Assembly: GCA_907163375.1 (NCBI GenBank)
Contig: CAJQUW010001866.1
Coordinates: forward strand, 434,001-498,000
Direction: 5' to 3'
Source: Prostheceraeus crozeri
Lineage: Eukaryota; Platyhelminthes; Polycladida; Euryleptidae
DNA length: 64,000 nt
A program made the position numbers and the translations under genes. Below are positions 34,465-45,332 of the stretch, one piece after another. Below the pieces are notes generated by a model. That model was not told the origin of the DNA, searched no databases, and saw nothing but the letters and a program-made list of their open reading frames with translations. Positions within the stretch are counted from its first letter, which is position 1; each line of letters starts with the position of its first letter.

Positions 34465-34630
34465 AGTAGTATATAGTGTGACATCCGGCGCGACGCTTCG
34501 CTTCGCTTTGCTTCGCTTCGCTTGCGCCGGATGTCACACTTTTGCGGGTTTTTTCAAAAAATCAAAATTTCAAAAATTTAGGTAGACTTCAAATTTCACG
34601 TGGCCGAAGGCCGAAGGGCGAAAATTTAAG
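34465..34630 (+). repeat. Polinton left TIR (166 bp)
   Basis: Matches the inverse of 51976-52141 with one clear mismatch near the end. It contains an internal palindrome (GTGACATCCGGCGC against GCGCCGGATGTCAC) around a GCTTCG-type repeat, so the end can fold into a hairpin. Confidence 0.95.
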
Positions 34631-34748
34631 TTGTCTCAAAATATCACGTAATCGAAAATTTAAGTTGTCTCAAAATATCACGTGGTCTAAGAATTTTGAA
34701 AATTTAGGCAGACAAAAATTTAAGTTGTCTCAAAATATCACGTAGTCT
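34610..34748 (+). repeat. Subterminal repeats inside left TIR
   Basis: Three copies of AAAATTTAAGTTGTCTCAAA followed by ATATCACGT. They are present on the left side only. Confidence 0.8.
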
Positions 34749-34814
34749 CAATATACCAGGAGATTGTATTCAAAATATTTATTCAAAATATTTATTCAAA
34801 ATATTTCTTTAAAA

Positions 34815-35525
34815 ATGGAAGAAACAAAAATGGAAGAAACCGCGAGAATATATCCTTCGTTATCATATGAACGTAGTTCTACTTTAATGGACATTGAAAA
34901 GATTAACATTGAAAAAATGAACATTGAAAAACACAAAGATAGAGTTAGGTATATGAAAGATAAGGAATCTCAATTATTATTAAGATTAGAGCATTATAAA
35001 AAATTAAGAAAGAGATGGACCAAAGTTAAGAATGTAACACAAGGAATTGGCATATTCTTAACAATAAGTTTAGGTGCTTTAACAATTGTTATATATTCAG
35101 GTGTTTTATTAATTCCAGTAGTTGCTACAGCTTTAACAGGTACGGGTGTTTTTGCAACTTCACTTGTTACAATGTTAGATAAATCTTTAATAACTAAGAA
35201 ACGAAAATCATTAAAAACAAAGCATTTACATATTAAAGAAGTTTATGACAAATTACACTACTACTTTCAAAGAGTATGTGATGATAATGTTATTACGTTA
35301 GATGAGATTGAAACATTTGATCAAATAGCTAATGAAGTAAATCAAATATCATTTCAATTACAGTCCGAAAAAGTTGATGATAAGAATAAACAGGATGGCA
35401 AAATTTCTAGTGATGGTAAAATTTCTAATGAAGAAAATGACAAAATGTTTTTAGAAGAGCTAAAAACTTTAAGCGAAAATTTAAGCAAAACTTTATTAAA
35501 CAAAACTTTATTAAACAAAACTTAA
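34815..35525 (+). CDS. Polinton two-TM protein of unknown function
   Basis: I chose the ATG at 34815 because it follows the AAAA-ATG context seen at the other genes of this element, not the in-frame ATG at 34764. The product is 236 residues: a basic, coiled-coil-prone N-terminal region, two hydrophobic segments around residues 80-130 (ISLGALTIVIYSGVLLIPVV and the next), then a helical region with KHLHIKEVYDKL and DDNVITLDEIETFDQI. Proteins of this layout recur in animal Polintons, but I know of no function. The frame is intact, unlike many neighbours. The C-terminus has a short LLNKT repeat. Confidence 0.65.
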   Translation: MEETKMEETARIYPSLSYERSSTLMDIEKINIEKMNIEKHKDRVRYMKDKESQLLLRLEHYKKLRKRWTKVKNVTQGIGIFLTISLGALTIVIYSGVLLIPVVATALTGTGVFATSLVTMLDKSLITKKRKSLKTKHLHIKEVYDKLHYYFQRVCDDNVITLDEIETFDQIANEVNQISFQLQSEKVDDKNKQDGKISSDGKISNEENDKMFLEELKTLSENLSKTLLNKTLLNKT

Positions 35526-35646
35526 AAAGAGAAAACTTTAAACGAAAAGATGTCAAACAACAAAGCAATAAAAAAATAATTTGTTCAGTAAAATGTTTTT
35601 GCTGTATTCCAATGTTACCACAAAACTCAAATATTATATTTTAAAA

Positions 35647-36475
35647 ATGGATAAAATTAGAGCTGATAATTTTAAAAGAATAAAACAATTAGAAGAGTTA
35701 ATAAAACAAAGAAATATTATGAAAGAAAATCATCTTCAACATAGAATGATAAAAGCTGGTATTCAATCTGATATGTTTGAAAAAATGCAGCAAACCGAGC
35801 AAGTAAAAACTGATTTTGAAAAACTATGAAGCCATTTAAAACTCTTGAAAAAGAACTTACAAATAATGATAAACAAATTGATATAACAGATCCAGAGCAC
35901 ACAACTATTTTAGATGACTATGGATTACTAGAAGCAAACATTAATAAAAATTACCAAAATCTATGCAATTTGAACATTCTATTTCATTTATAGATGGAAA
36001 AACAATACCTAGATTTTATCTCGGACAAAAAGAAATATTTCCACAACCTTTTCGAGGTTTAATTTTTTCACCAGATAAATCTCCTTTTAATTTAGATAGA
36101 AATTTTGTTAATCTTTTAAGAGGAGCAGATTTAAATAATTATGCTGTAGAAGATCTCATAAAATATAAAGCTATGTTAGACAGAGTTGGTGCAGTAAAAT
36201 CTCTTAGACGTTATAAACAATTAGAAAATTTATTATCAACGGGAGTAAAAGTAGGAAAAGGTTTATCTGAAAAACAGAAAACAGAAACAACCATATTTTT
36301 ACCAGATGATCCACAAGAATTACTAAATGGATTAAATATTTTAATATCTGCAATAAAAGAAGGACATAATTCTAGTTTCAATAAAATTCATGCTATATTA
36401 AAAAGACTGTTAGAAAAGAAGATTCTAAATGAAGAGGATTATAAAAGTGTAGCTGAAATATGTTGTTGTTTTTAA
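35647..36475 (+). pseudogene. Polinton conserved ORF, frame-broken
   Basis: Three overlapping frames look like one decayed gene. The first, 35647-35829, starts MDKIRADNFKRIKQLEELI. The second, 35826-35993, overlaps its stop by ATGA. The third, 35963-36475, contains FYLGQKEIFPQPFRG and ends LKRLLEKKILNEEDYKSV. The ending (a leucine-rich helix, then ilkrLLekkIlneedyk) resembles a conserved Polinton protein of unknown role. Alternatively they are three small real genes. Overlap at both joins with no spacer favours frameshifts. Confidence 0.55.
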
Positions 36476-36532
36476 TTTTTTATAAAAAAAATATTTCATA
36501 AAAAAATATTTATTCAAAATTTTAACTAAAAA

Positions 36533-37311
36533 ATGTGTTCAGCAGATTTAGACAAAATTAATAATCATTTAGAAAATTTGACAGAGATTTTGGGTTCATC
36601 AAAATTTAGTACGACGTTAAAAATTATAACAACTACTTCATCACACACTTGTAATTTAGAACCCATTCTACATTTGGAAGAAAATAAAAATTATCAAATT
36701 GCATTGACTAGTTACTCCACATTTAACACTATTCAAAACGTTATCAAAGATGTGAATGATCAATTTAGATATTCTACTGATAAAGGCAAATCATGGAAAA
36801 TACTTACTTTTCTTCCTGGTTCTTACGAAGTTGAATCAATATCAAATGAAATTAAGAGAAATTTAGGTATACCATTTAAAGATAAGAAACAATTACATTT
36901 TGCAGTTGAACCGGCAGTTAATAAATTTTCTCTTACTTTAGACGAAAATCATCAAGTTGATTTTAATCATGATAGATCATTGTCAAAGCTATTAGGATTT
37001 AATAAACAAACCTATAGTCAAGGTTGTCATTTAGGTGAGAAGATTCCAAAAATAACTGAAATAAATTCAATTGTTATACATTGTGACATTATTGAAGGAG
37101 GATATATAAATGGTAAATTTTCAAATTTAATATTCAGTTTACTGTACCCATTGGTTATAGATTAAATGTAATTCCACAAACATTAATATATTTCCCTATT
37201 ACAAGAAAAACTATTAACAACATTCACATGAGAATCACTGATGAAAAAGGACAAGAAATAAATTTTGGAGGTGAAGAGATTATGATAGATCTTTTGGTTC
37301 GGGAGGTATAA
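36533..37311 (+). pseudogene. Polinton minor capsid (penton) protein, frameshifted
   Basis: It starts MCSADLDKIN. Recognisable blocks are EENKNYQIALTSYSTFNTI, RYSTDKGKSWKILTFLPGSY, LSKLLGF and INSIVIHCDIIEGGYINGK, then after a frame change at about 37130-37150 a block ending FGGEEIMIDLLVREV with TAA at 37309. This order matches the single-jelly-roll minor capsid protein of Polintons, which forms capsid vertices. One frameshift separates the C-terminal strands. It precedes the packaging ATPase. Confidence 0.8.
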
Positions 37312-37403
37312 ACTCCTACGTGACGCTAGAGAAGTCTAATTTTCTTCTTCTTCTTTAGAAACAAAAAATAAAAAAAATAAAAATAAAATTTTTTTTTTAA
37401 AAA

Positions 37404-38169
37404 ATGAGTGAACTACCTCCATTTAATAAAAAAAACTTAAATTTAATCATCATCCAAATTTATCTAATAAAGTTTTGTCAGTTATTTGTGGAAGATCAGG
37501 ATGTGGAAAAACATATCTATTATTTAAAATTTTAACGACTCCAAACTTTTTGGATTATAACAATCTTATAATTTATACAACAACGGCAGAACAACCCGTC
37601 TATCAATTTTTAAAATATGGATTTGAAAATAATCTTAAAAAACAGCAATTGCTTCATTATTCAAAGAATATGAAAAATCTGCAGATGAAGAAGAAATAAG
37701 TTCGTGGTGTGAAGAAGCAGCAAAAAATAATCAGTTAGTTGAAACCAATAAAAATAAGCATATAAAGATACAATTAATAGATGATAGTGGTAATATGCAA
37801 GATCCTAGTAAACTAGATAAAACAATGAAACATTGTGTAATTTTTGATGATTGTGTTAATGATAGAAATCAGTCAGTTCAGAGAAATTATTTCACAAGAG
37901 GTAGACATAATAACTGTAGTGTTTTTTATTTAACACAAAGTATGTATTCATTAGATGGAAGTGTTATTAGAAAGAATGCAAATATATTTATACTATTTGA
38001 AATAAATGCAAGAAACTTAAGTGATTTGTTAAGAGATTTATGTGTAAGAAATAAAGATGAATTTAAACAATCGTGTAACAATGCTTGGTCAAAAGATTAT
38101 GGATTAATCACAATTAATATTGATAAAAAAATTCATGATAGAGATATCGAACAATTGTTCTCTGACTGA
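37404..38169 (+). pseudogene. FtsK/HerA-type packaging ATPase, frameshifted
   Basis: The ATG at 37404 is followed after about 12 codons by a frame change. The next frame has Walker A GRSGCGKTYLLF and then IYTTTAEQPVYQFL. A second frame change near 37650-37680 leads to HCVIFDDCV (Walker B) and RGRHNNCSVFYLTQSMY (sensor region with Gln). This is the A32-like ATPase that pumps DNA into capsids in Polintons and large DNA viruses. Length with all parts is about 255 residues, normal for the family. Two frameshifts disable it. Confidence 0.85.
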
Positions 38170-38249
38170 AAGTCGATAGAAAATATTTTCGTGGAGTGAT
38201 CGAATAATTTTTTCTTATAAATTTTTTGTTTATAAAAATAAAAAAAAAT

Positions 38250-38555
38250 ATGTTGAATGCTTACAAGATAGAGCATGTACCAGTTTTAAAAGATTATCGT
38301 CATCCTACAAATCCTGCAAATTCGAAGAAAGAAGTTAGATTTTATTATCATCATAAATACGTAGCGCTCGTTACAGATTATAAAACAAAACATGGTATTA
38401 AACCGTGTGTTAAAACAAAAGACTTTCCACTTTGTTTAAGAAGTTTCCGAGTATTTTTGGCGTATAATAATTTATGGTGGTTGGTTAAGAAAGAACATTT
38501 AACAACACATGAATTAGAAACATTACATCAATTACATATTCCTGTGTATATGTAA
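38250..38555 (+). CDS. Small Polinton protein of unknown function
   Basis: 101 residues from the ATG at 38250, beginning MLNAYKIEHVPVLKDYRHP. It is rich in aromatic and basic residues (RFYYHHKYVALV, NNLWWLVKKEH). I do not recognise the family. It lies between the ATPase and the polymerase, has an intact frame and AT-rich spacers on both sides. Confidence 0.55.
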   Translation: MLNAYKIEHVPVLKDYRHPTNPANSKKEVRFYYHHKYVALVTDYKTKHGIKPCVKTKDFPLCLRSFRVFLAYNNLWWLVKKEHLTTHELETLHQLHIPVYM

Positions 38556-38604
38556 AAACGGAACCGAGGTTCTATGTGAAAATTCATTTTTTCTTTTAAA
38601 AAAT

Positions 38605-41600
38605 ATGAATCGTGAAATGTCTCTCGGACAAACGTCTAGGATTGATGAATTAATCAAGAAACAAACTTCTGAGTTTGATGCGCAAATTAAACATAGTAAA
38701 CGTAGTAAACGTATTAAAAAACAGAAACGTACTAGGCGTAGTATTAGACGTAGTACTAAAAAACAGAAACGTGGAACAAAAGAAATATTAGAAACTCCTA
38801 TTAGTGATATCTTTTTTGATGATAGAATTAAGGATGAACTTGGTGATGATTTATGTAATTTATTTAATCCAAATGAAATTAAATATGAAAATGTATCCTT
38901 TATTAATGTAGTAAATGATATGCGGAAACTTTTAGCAAATGGTAAAATTATTAATTTACTTGGAAAAGTTGTTAAAGATCAGGAAAATATAATTCAAAAT
39001 TTTTACGTAACCTTCTATAATAAAAAATCATTTGAAACATGGTTTTCGAATCTGGATGAGAAATCCGATGCTAACGAATGGATTTTTACAGGTAATATTA
39101 AATATGAAGATTTTGGAATGAAGTTAGTACAAAGATCGCATAGAGGGGCAGGGATTAATATGAAATATAGAATCAAAGAATATTTCGGTGAATATTGTTA
39201 TATTCCTTCTGAAGATTTTTGTTTTATTAAATGTTATAATGTTTTACGAGGTTTTAATGAAGAACAAGGAGAAATGATGAAAGAAATGTTTAATAATTTT
39301 TTATATAAAGAGAAAGCCACATCTAGAACAGGAGTAATGTCAAACTGCAAATTTTCTCAATTCAATAAATATTTTGGAGAATGCGTTCAATATTATAGTC
39401 CTGCCAATCGTCATTTAAATCCTAGAGGAATTGAAACGTTTCATAATTATGTTTATTACAATTATTTTCACGCAGGTTCAACAATTGGTCACTATTGTTT
39501 AATTGATAAATTTCATAAATTAAAAGCTATTAGAGAAATTGAAAATAGTTTCAAACCCATATATAAAACAGTTACTGATGAAAATCTAACAACGCGTCCA
39601 TATAAAATCATAACAAAGAAAAAAATTGACTATGGTTCAACATATATTTGGGATCTCGAAACTTTTCCCGATCCTAACTGTTCAACAGCTCATCCTATTC
39701 CTTACGCTGTAGGAGCTATTAATTTTAATAAATTTATATGTTTTTTACCGAAACAAAGATTGAAAGAATTAGAAACACGTTTGTTAAGTGATATGATTAA
39801 AATTAAACGATCAAAAGATGAAGATGAAATTAAAAAACTTAAAAAACAGATTAATGAGTATAATAATTTAACTGAATTAGAATTTAATAAACTTCAAAAT
39901 TGTGTGAAAATATTTACGAGAACTGAGGATGATGAATGTTCGATCGGGGGAAACCCAGAGGACGTATGTCCGATCCATCAATTTTTTAAAACTCTTGGAA
40001 AATTTAATTATTCTAGAGTAACTTTAATAGCTCACAATTCATCAGGTTCATCAGATTTAAAAACAATATGAAAAAAGATTCACCGTCAGGTAAATTAGCA
40101 CTTCAAACTATTATAATGAAATGTAGTTATCAACATGTAAAAACAAGTCTTTCTAAATGGTGTGAGAATTTTAAAATTCCTACGAATGTGTGTAAATTAA
40201 ATTATGAAATTGGAGACATAACACATGAAAATTATAAAGAAAAAGAAAATGAATGGAGACCATATTTAGTTAACGATATTCTTTCTTTAGCTTTTTGTAT
40301 CTACAAATATAATAATGTTATGCGAGATTTAGTTGGTGAAGATATAACTACTAATTTGTCATCCTCTGCTTTAACATTTAACGGTTGGATGAAAAGCGTA
40401 CAAAATGACAATACAAATATTCATTCTCATATAGATTTATGGGCTAGAAATTATATTAGAAAATCTGTTAAAGGTGGAAGAGTTTCAGCAAATATAAGAA
40501 AATACGTGTACATATCGCCATTTTGTAGCATCTTGTTGCCAATATTAAAACAGTATTTACCTGGTCGCTACGCTGGGGGGACTTTGTCCCTTGGTCGCTA
40601 CGCTGGTGGGGCTTTGTCCCCTGGAAGTAATTTAATAGATTTAATGAAACAGTATCGAGATTTAGGAGATAAAACTGAAATTTGTAAGAAAATTTCAAAT
40701 CAACTACTTGAACAAAAAAATGAATTTCTAATGGCTTTTGATGCAACATCTTTATATCCATCAGCTATGTATGATGAAAATTCAGAATACCCTAAAGCTG
40801 AATCAGCTAGAAAATTTCGTCAAGAAGAAGAGCCGGAAATAGTATATAAATTTAATACTCAAACATTTAGACCTAAAACTGGAATATTCTCTGTTGTGTT
40901 TCAATATCCGAATGATATGTTTTTCCAACCAGTTCCTATAAAAGATAAAGTTAAAAATCGAAATAATAATTCTCATGTAAAAGTAATCAGGTTTAGAAAT
41001 GGTATATGTTATGATGTATTAACTTCTATAGACATACAAGAAATTGTTAGATGTGGGGGAAAAATCTTACATATTACTGATGGTATAATTTATGAAAAAA
41101 ATTATCAAGTTTCACCATTTCGAAATTATATTAAAAAACTTTTTAATTTGAGAAAAAGATATAAAACAGAAGGAAATACTGTAGGTGATGAGTTAATTAA
41201 ATTATTGATGAATTCGCTATATGGCAAAACTGTGCAAAAAGATATAACCACTAAATATCATTTATGGAATGAGAATACATTGAGAAAAAATTTCACTCAA
41301 GAAGTAAAAGATTATGAAAAATTAAATGATGAACAATATTTAGCGAAAGTAGAAATGGAAGATGATGAATTTCTCAAAACTAATATTGTAAAAGATGGGA
41401 AGACGTCATTCATGCCATCACACTTAGGTTCTTTAATTTTTCTCACTCTAGAAGAATCATGAATAACTTTATTTTAGAAATTAATGGTTTCAAAGAAAAA
41501 TACATTCATTTTACAGATACTGATTCAATATACATTTCTAATGAGCTCTTCAATAAATTAGATGCTGCTGGATATGTTGGTGGGGAATTGTGTCAAGGAA

Positions 41601-42012
41601 AAAATGATTATGGAAATGTTGGAATTATTTTGCAATGTTTATTGCTCCTAAAATAAAATATTGTATTACTGTAGATGAACAAGGGAGACTTAGTGAAAAG
41701 AGAACATTTAAAGGATATTCACAAGATAAAGTAAAAGTAGAAGATTTTCTAAAATTATATTCGGGGAAAACATTATCGACTACAGTTAATAAACCATGGA
41801 AAAGATCTTTAGAAACTGGAATTAGTATTCCTGATAAAAATAATAATACTGAAGAAAAAAAATTTTCTGGTCAAATAAATATTCTTAAACGTCAAGCACC
41901 TGATGAAAATGAAATTATGTTACCTTATAACGGAGAAGATATTCAAGCTGAAATATTTCAAGCAATCATCTGTGAGAGTAATTTAAGTGATGATGATGAC
42001 ACGTGGGAATAA
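38605..42012 (+). pseudogene. Protein-primed DNA polymerase B, frameshifted
   Basis: The N-terminal part (from 38605) begins with a basic region. ExoI is YIWDLETFPDP and ExoII is LIAHNSSGSSD, which lacks the usual F-D ending. After a break at about 40068, ExoIII is YLVNDILSLA, motif A DATSLYPSAM and motif B LLMNSLYGKT. After a break at about 41458, motif C is FTDTDSIYIS. After another near 41635, the C-terminal IAPKIKYCITVDE and FKGYSQ follow. This is the replicative polymerase of Polintons; about 1,130 residues fits. Sequence between ExoII and ExoIII seems short, so a small deletion is likely. Within 40555-40630 a 9-residue motif GRYAGG.LS is tandemly duplicated. Confidence 0.9.
40555..40630 (+). 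repeat. GC-rich tandem duplication inside PolB
   Basis: GGTCGCTACGCTGG.GGG.CTTTGTCCC occurs twice in tandem, in frame, in an otherwise AT-rich gene. It looks like an inserted foreign module. Confidence 0.8.
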
Positions 42013-42029
42013 TAATTTTTTTATTCCAT

Positions 42030-42175
42030 CTAAAAGTTTTATAACATCTAAAAATTTTATAACATCTAAAAAATTTATAACATCTAAAAAATTTATTACA
42101 TCTAAAAACTTATTACATCTAAAAATTTATTACATCTAAAAACTTATTACATCTAAAAATTTTATTACATATGAA
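42030..42175. repeat. AT-rich tandem repeat between PolB and ORF
   Basis: About eight units of ATTACATCTAAAAA or ATAACATCTAAAAA, 16-19 bp each, lie in the convergent gap between the plus-strand polymerase and the minus-strand gene. Confidence 0.9.
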
Positions 42176-42222
42176 AATATATTTATCGAATATTTTGATA
42201 TTTTCTATTAAGTTTTATCATA

Positions 42223-43572
42223 TTAAGTTTCATCATATAATGTTTTATCAAAAGATAATTTAAATTTTTTTTCACTAACTATTGATTCTTCATCATCATC
42301 ATCAAATGATTCTTCATCATCATAAATTGATTCTTCAACATCATAAATTACACTTTTTGGTATAGGATGCCATTCCCTGATAGGTTACCATTCTCTTATT
42401 GGAATATCTAACTCTAAATTACATCTTTTATCTGATAATAATATAATAGAGAAAAATATTGGTCTTTGATCTCTTTTGGAAAATTTAATAACACCACCAT
42501 AATCTGAATCACTTTTAGTTTTTATTAAAGATGATAAAATTTTAAATTGATTAGATGTAAATCCTAATTTAAATTTTGTAGACCCGACACATAGTTGTCT
42601 AACAGTATCTTCAACTATTCCATCATTATTATTTTCAATTGTAAGAAAATGAAATTTAGATAAATTTTGATTATATGTAGTATTAATATCATGTACATCA
42701 GTATGAGATATAAATTTTTCTTCACTTAAATTTTTATAATTACTAATATTTTTATAATCTTTTTTACCATTTACACCATTTTCAGATGTTTCAGAATCAT
42801 CATTATTATCAAAAGATTCTTTAAGATCTGGCAAAGCCCTAGAACCTTCAGTTCGTTTATTATGATTATGGACATTGTTAATAGTATAAGGTGTTGTCCA
42901 CATATATATTTTTTCTTGTTGAGCTAAACCATTTATGTAAGATTTTAATAAATTAATATTTAAGTTGGAATACAATCCTATATATGTATCATCATCATAT
43001 CTTTGCGGCATTTCTAATGTTTCTTGTTTATAAATTGTATCTCTATAATAAACTTGACATAATAATTCTTCATTATGTTTTTTACTCTCTATGTGAATGT
43101 TATATTGATTTTGATCGTCAACAAATAATCTAATTTTTTCTTTCGAAAAAGATTTTAATTTTTTAACTAATTCTTTAATATTGATATAATTAATAATTTT
43201 ATTTTCTATCCATTCAGTATTACTAATTGGTAACACTGCTCTAATAAAACCATAAACGTTATTATGACCTATTATAACCATATTTTCTTTATTTAATTCA
43301 ACATAAGCTACATCATTATATTTACTTACAATCTCCATAAATTTTATAAATGGATCACCTGGAAATAAACAATAATTAGTTTCTATAGAAGGTAAACCTT
43401 TTGTTTGTTCTCTAAATATTTCGGCTTGTAATTCAAATAAAATATTAACATCTATACATGGATTGTTATTATTATTATCAAAACATTTATTTTCAAATCC
43501 CGTTGATCTCGTCGAATAAGAAGAACAGGATGATGCGGTCGAATATAATTTTTTTAAATTTGGTTTTTCCAT
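42223..43572 (-). pseudogene. Minus-strand Polinton protein, clamp-like candidate
   Basis: The long minus-strand frame starts MEKPNLKKLYSTASSCSSYS at 43572. An in-frame TAA at 42385-42387 is followed by a further 54 codons in the same frame that end in a very acidic tail (YDDEESFDDDDEES). PIREW occurs on both sides of the stop, pointing to a small local duplication. The core has alternating strand-like segments (NMVIIGHNNVYGFI, IRLFVDDQNQYNIHI) and a C-terminal block KFKLGFTSNQFKILSSLI. This faintly recalls sliding-clamp (PCNA-like) proteins, but I do not see diagnostic motifs. It is one of only two minus-strand genes of the element. Confidence 0.5.
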
Positions 43573-43574
43573 TT

Positions 43575-43672
43575 TTTTATTTTTATTAGCAAAAATTTTA
43601 TTTTTTTATTTTTATTAGAAAAAATTTTATTTTCTTATTTTTATTAGAAAAAAATTTATTTTTTTATTGTTA
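43575..43672. repeat. TTTTTATTTTTATTAG repeats at divergent gap
   Basis: Three copies of an AT-only unit of about 33 bp lie between the divergent starts of the minus-strand gene and the fibre-like gene. It probably contains both promoters. Confidence 0.75.
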
Positions 43673-43676
43673 AAAA

Positions 43677-44569
43677 ATGATGTTACCAAATGTTGGTGGA
43701 GGTGCATATATCCCGAATAATCGTGAATTAGAAATAGAGATAGAAAATTATATTATGAAAACTGGAGACGTTTTATCTGGTCCATTGCATCTTTCTATTC
43801 TTCCGCAACAAAATACAGAGTTAACAAATAAACAATATGTTGATACACAAATCAATGACTTAAAAGAAAAATATATAAACGATGTTTTGGTTCCACTGAT
43901 GAATGAATTAAAGTTGCTTAAACTTAATGACAAATCATTAAACGAAAAATTATTAAAACTTGATAAAAAGGATAGAGAGCTAGAAGCAGACATAGCAAAA
44001 CTTTTTAAAAAGATTTCTGAACAATCAAAAATATTTAATATTACTTTCTATAAAGTTAAAATCTGCAGTCATTAAAAATAAACAACAGATAAAAATGTTA
44101 AAAGAACAATTAGAAGATGAAATAGAAAAACTACCTCAAAGAATTAAAACAAATTTAAAGCAGTTACAAAATATATTCCAAAGAAGTGTTGATGAATTGA
44201 GTTCTAAAATTACTCAAGAAATGAAAAAGATGAATAAAATAATAAATGAAGTAAACTCGCTTAATCAAAGAGTTGATAAAATGAAAACTCTTAAAATCAA
44301 TTTAGAAAATGAATTAAAGAAACATTTACAAGAAAACTAACTCTAAAGAAAATAAAGAACAGTTAGATGCTGTTAAAAGACAATTAGATGTTCGTAAAAT
44401 TAAGTTAAATGCACTTAAAACGGCATTGAAGATTAATCAGCAGAAAATGAAAGTTAATAGAAAAGAAATTAAAGTACATCACACGCTGCTTGACGCAATA
44501 GATAAAGTGCAACAGTCAATTAATAAAGTTATCTCGAAGTTGTTGTCCATTCACAAACGTAAATCTTAA
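43677..44569 (+). pseudogene. Coiled-coil fibre-like protein, frame-broken
   Basis: The first piece (43677-44075) begins MMLPNVGGGAYIPNNRELEI and has YIMKTGDVLSGPLHL and ELTNKQYVDTQI, the pattern of tail-fibre-type shaft starts (M.G.l.gpl...p....eatNK.YVD). Long heptad-type coiled coil follows, continuing in new frames at 44095-44340 and about 44341-44569. Together this suggests a trimeric fibre or spike-like virion protein of roughly 290 residues broken by two frameshifts. Function is inferred from the motif and the position among capsid genes. No receptor-binding head is recognised. Confidence 0.6.
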
Positions 44570-44642
44570 ACGGACCAATGGTCCTCAGGTTACTAGCCGA
44601 TCGTAAATATTTTTTCCCAAAAGTCAAATTTAATCCTAAAAA

Positions 44643-45179
44643 ATGCCTATAATTTATAAACACAATCTTAAACATTTTGCTTCAAATCAAAAAATTGCTC
44701 ATGAACCATCTATGAAATCTGTTTACCATTATGACAGTGTAGAAACAATCGGAACACAAAAGTTCCTAGCCACCGCAGGTGCCGTTCAAAAAGAAGGGGC
44801 TGGCATCTTTTCTGGTATTGGAAGTATCGTTAACTTAATTAAAAATAATAAAGATTTGATTACATCTGCTGCAAAAGGAGCAGCTGCTATAGGTAGTACA
44901 GCTAGTGCAATATCAAATGCTGTTAAGTCTCAAAACGAATTAAAACAACTAGAAGCTATTCGTAAACTAAGGAATGATTCTGAAGAACTAAAAAATTTAA
45001 AAAAACTTTCAGAGGAAACAAAAAACAAAATTGCTAACATAGCTGTGGGGGAAACCTTGAGGAGCGGAGCTCCGTCTGATAGTAAACATAAGAAGAAATC
45101 AGGCGTAGCCATAAAACGTTCAATTGAAGAAATAAGAGGCAATGGTATTAATAGCGGAGCTGGTCTAGCAAAATTCTAA
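44643..45179 (+). CDS. Polinton virion protein candidate (pVI/pX-like)
   Basis: 178 residues, beginning MPIIYKHNLKHFASNQKIAH. A central Gly/Ala-rich amphipathic to hydrophobic region (FSGIGSIVNLI, AAKGAAAIGSTASAISNAV) is followed by a charged helix (KQLEAIRKLRNDSEELK) and a basic C-terminus ending NSGAGLAKF. It lies directly upstream of the major capsid gene. The layout resembles adenovirus-like minor virion proteins of Polintons such as pVI or pX, but I cannot prove homology. The frame is intact. A GC-rich hairpin (GGAGCGGAGCTCC) lies within its coding sequence at about 45060. Confidence 0.55.
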   Translation: MPIIYKHNLKHFASNQKIAHEPSMKSVYHYDSVETIGTQKFLATAGAVQKEGAGIFSGIGSIVNLIKNNKDLITSAAKGAAAIGSTASAISNAVKSQNELKQLEAIRKLRNDSEELKNLKKLSEETKNKIANIAVGETLRSGAPSDSKHKKKSGVAIKRSIEEIRGNGINSGAGLAKF

Positions 45180-45180
45180 A

Positions 45181-45290
45181 ATATATTTTTTAGTAAAATT
45201 ATTTTAGTAAAATTATTTCAGTAAAAATTTTTTAGCAAAATTATTTTAGTAAAAATTTTTTAGTAAAATTATTTTAGTAAAATTTTTTCT
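45181..45290. repeat. TTTTAGTAAAATTA repeats
   Basis: About seven imperfect copies of TTTTAGTAAAATTA lie upstream of the major capsid gene. Confidence 0.85.
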
Positions 45291-45332
45291 GTGCGTGAGA
45301 AAAAACAAAAAGTCAAATTATCTTTTATAAAA

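Noticed and set aside
37404..37500. Alternative N-terminal reading of the ATPase start frame as a separate small gene.
   Set aside because: The start context matches the other Polinton genes and the Walker A frame begins right after it, so a frameshift in one gene is simpler.
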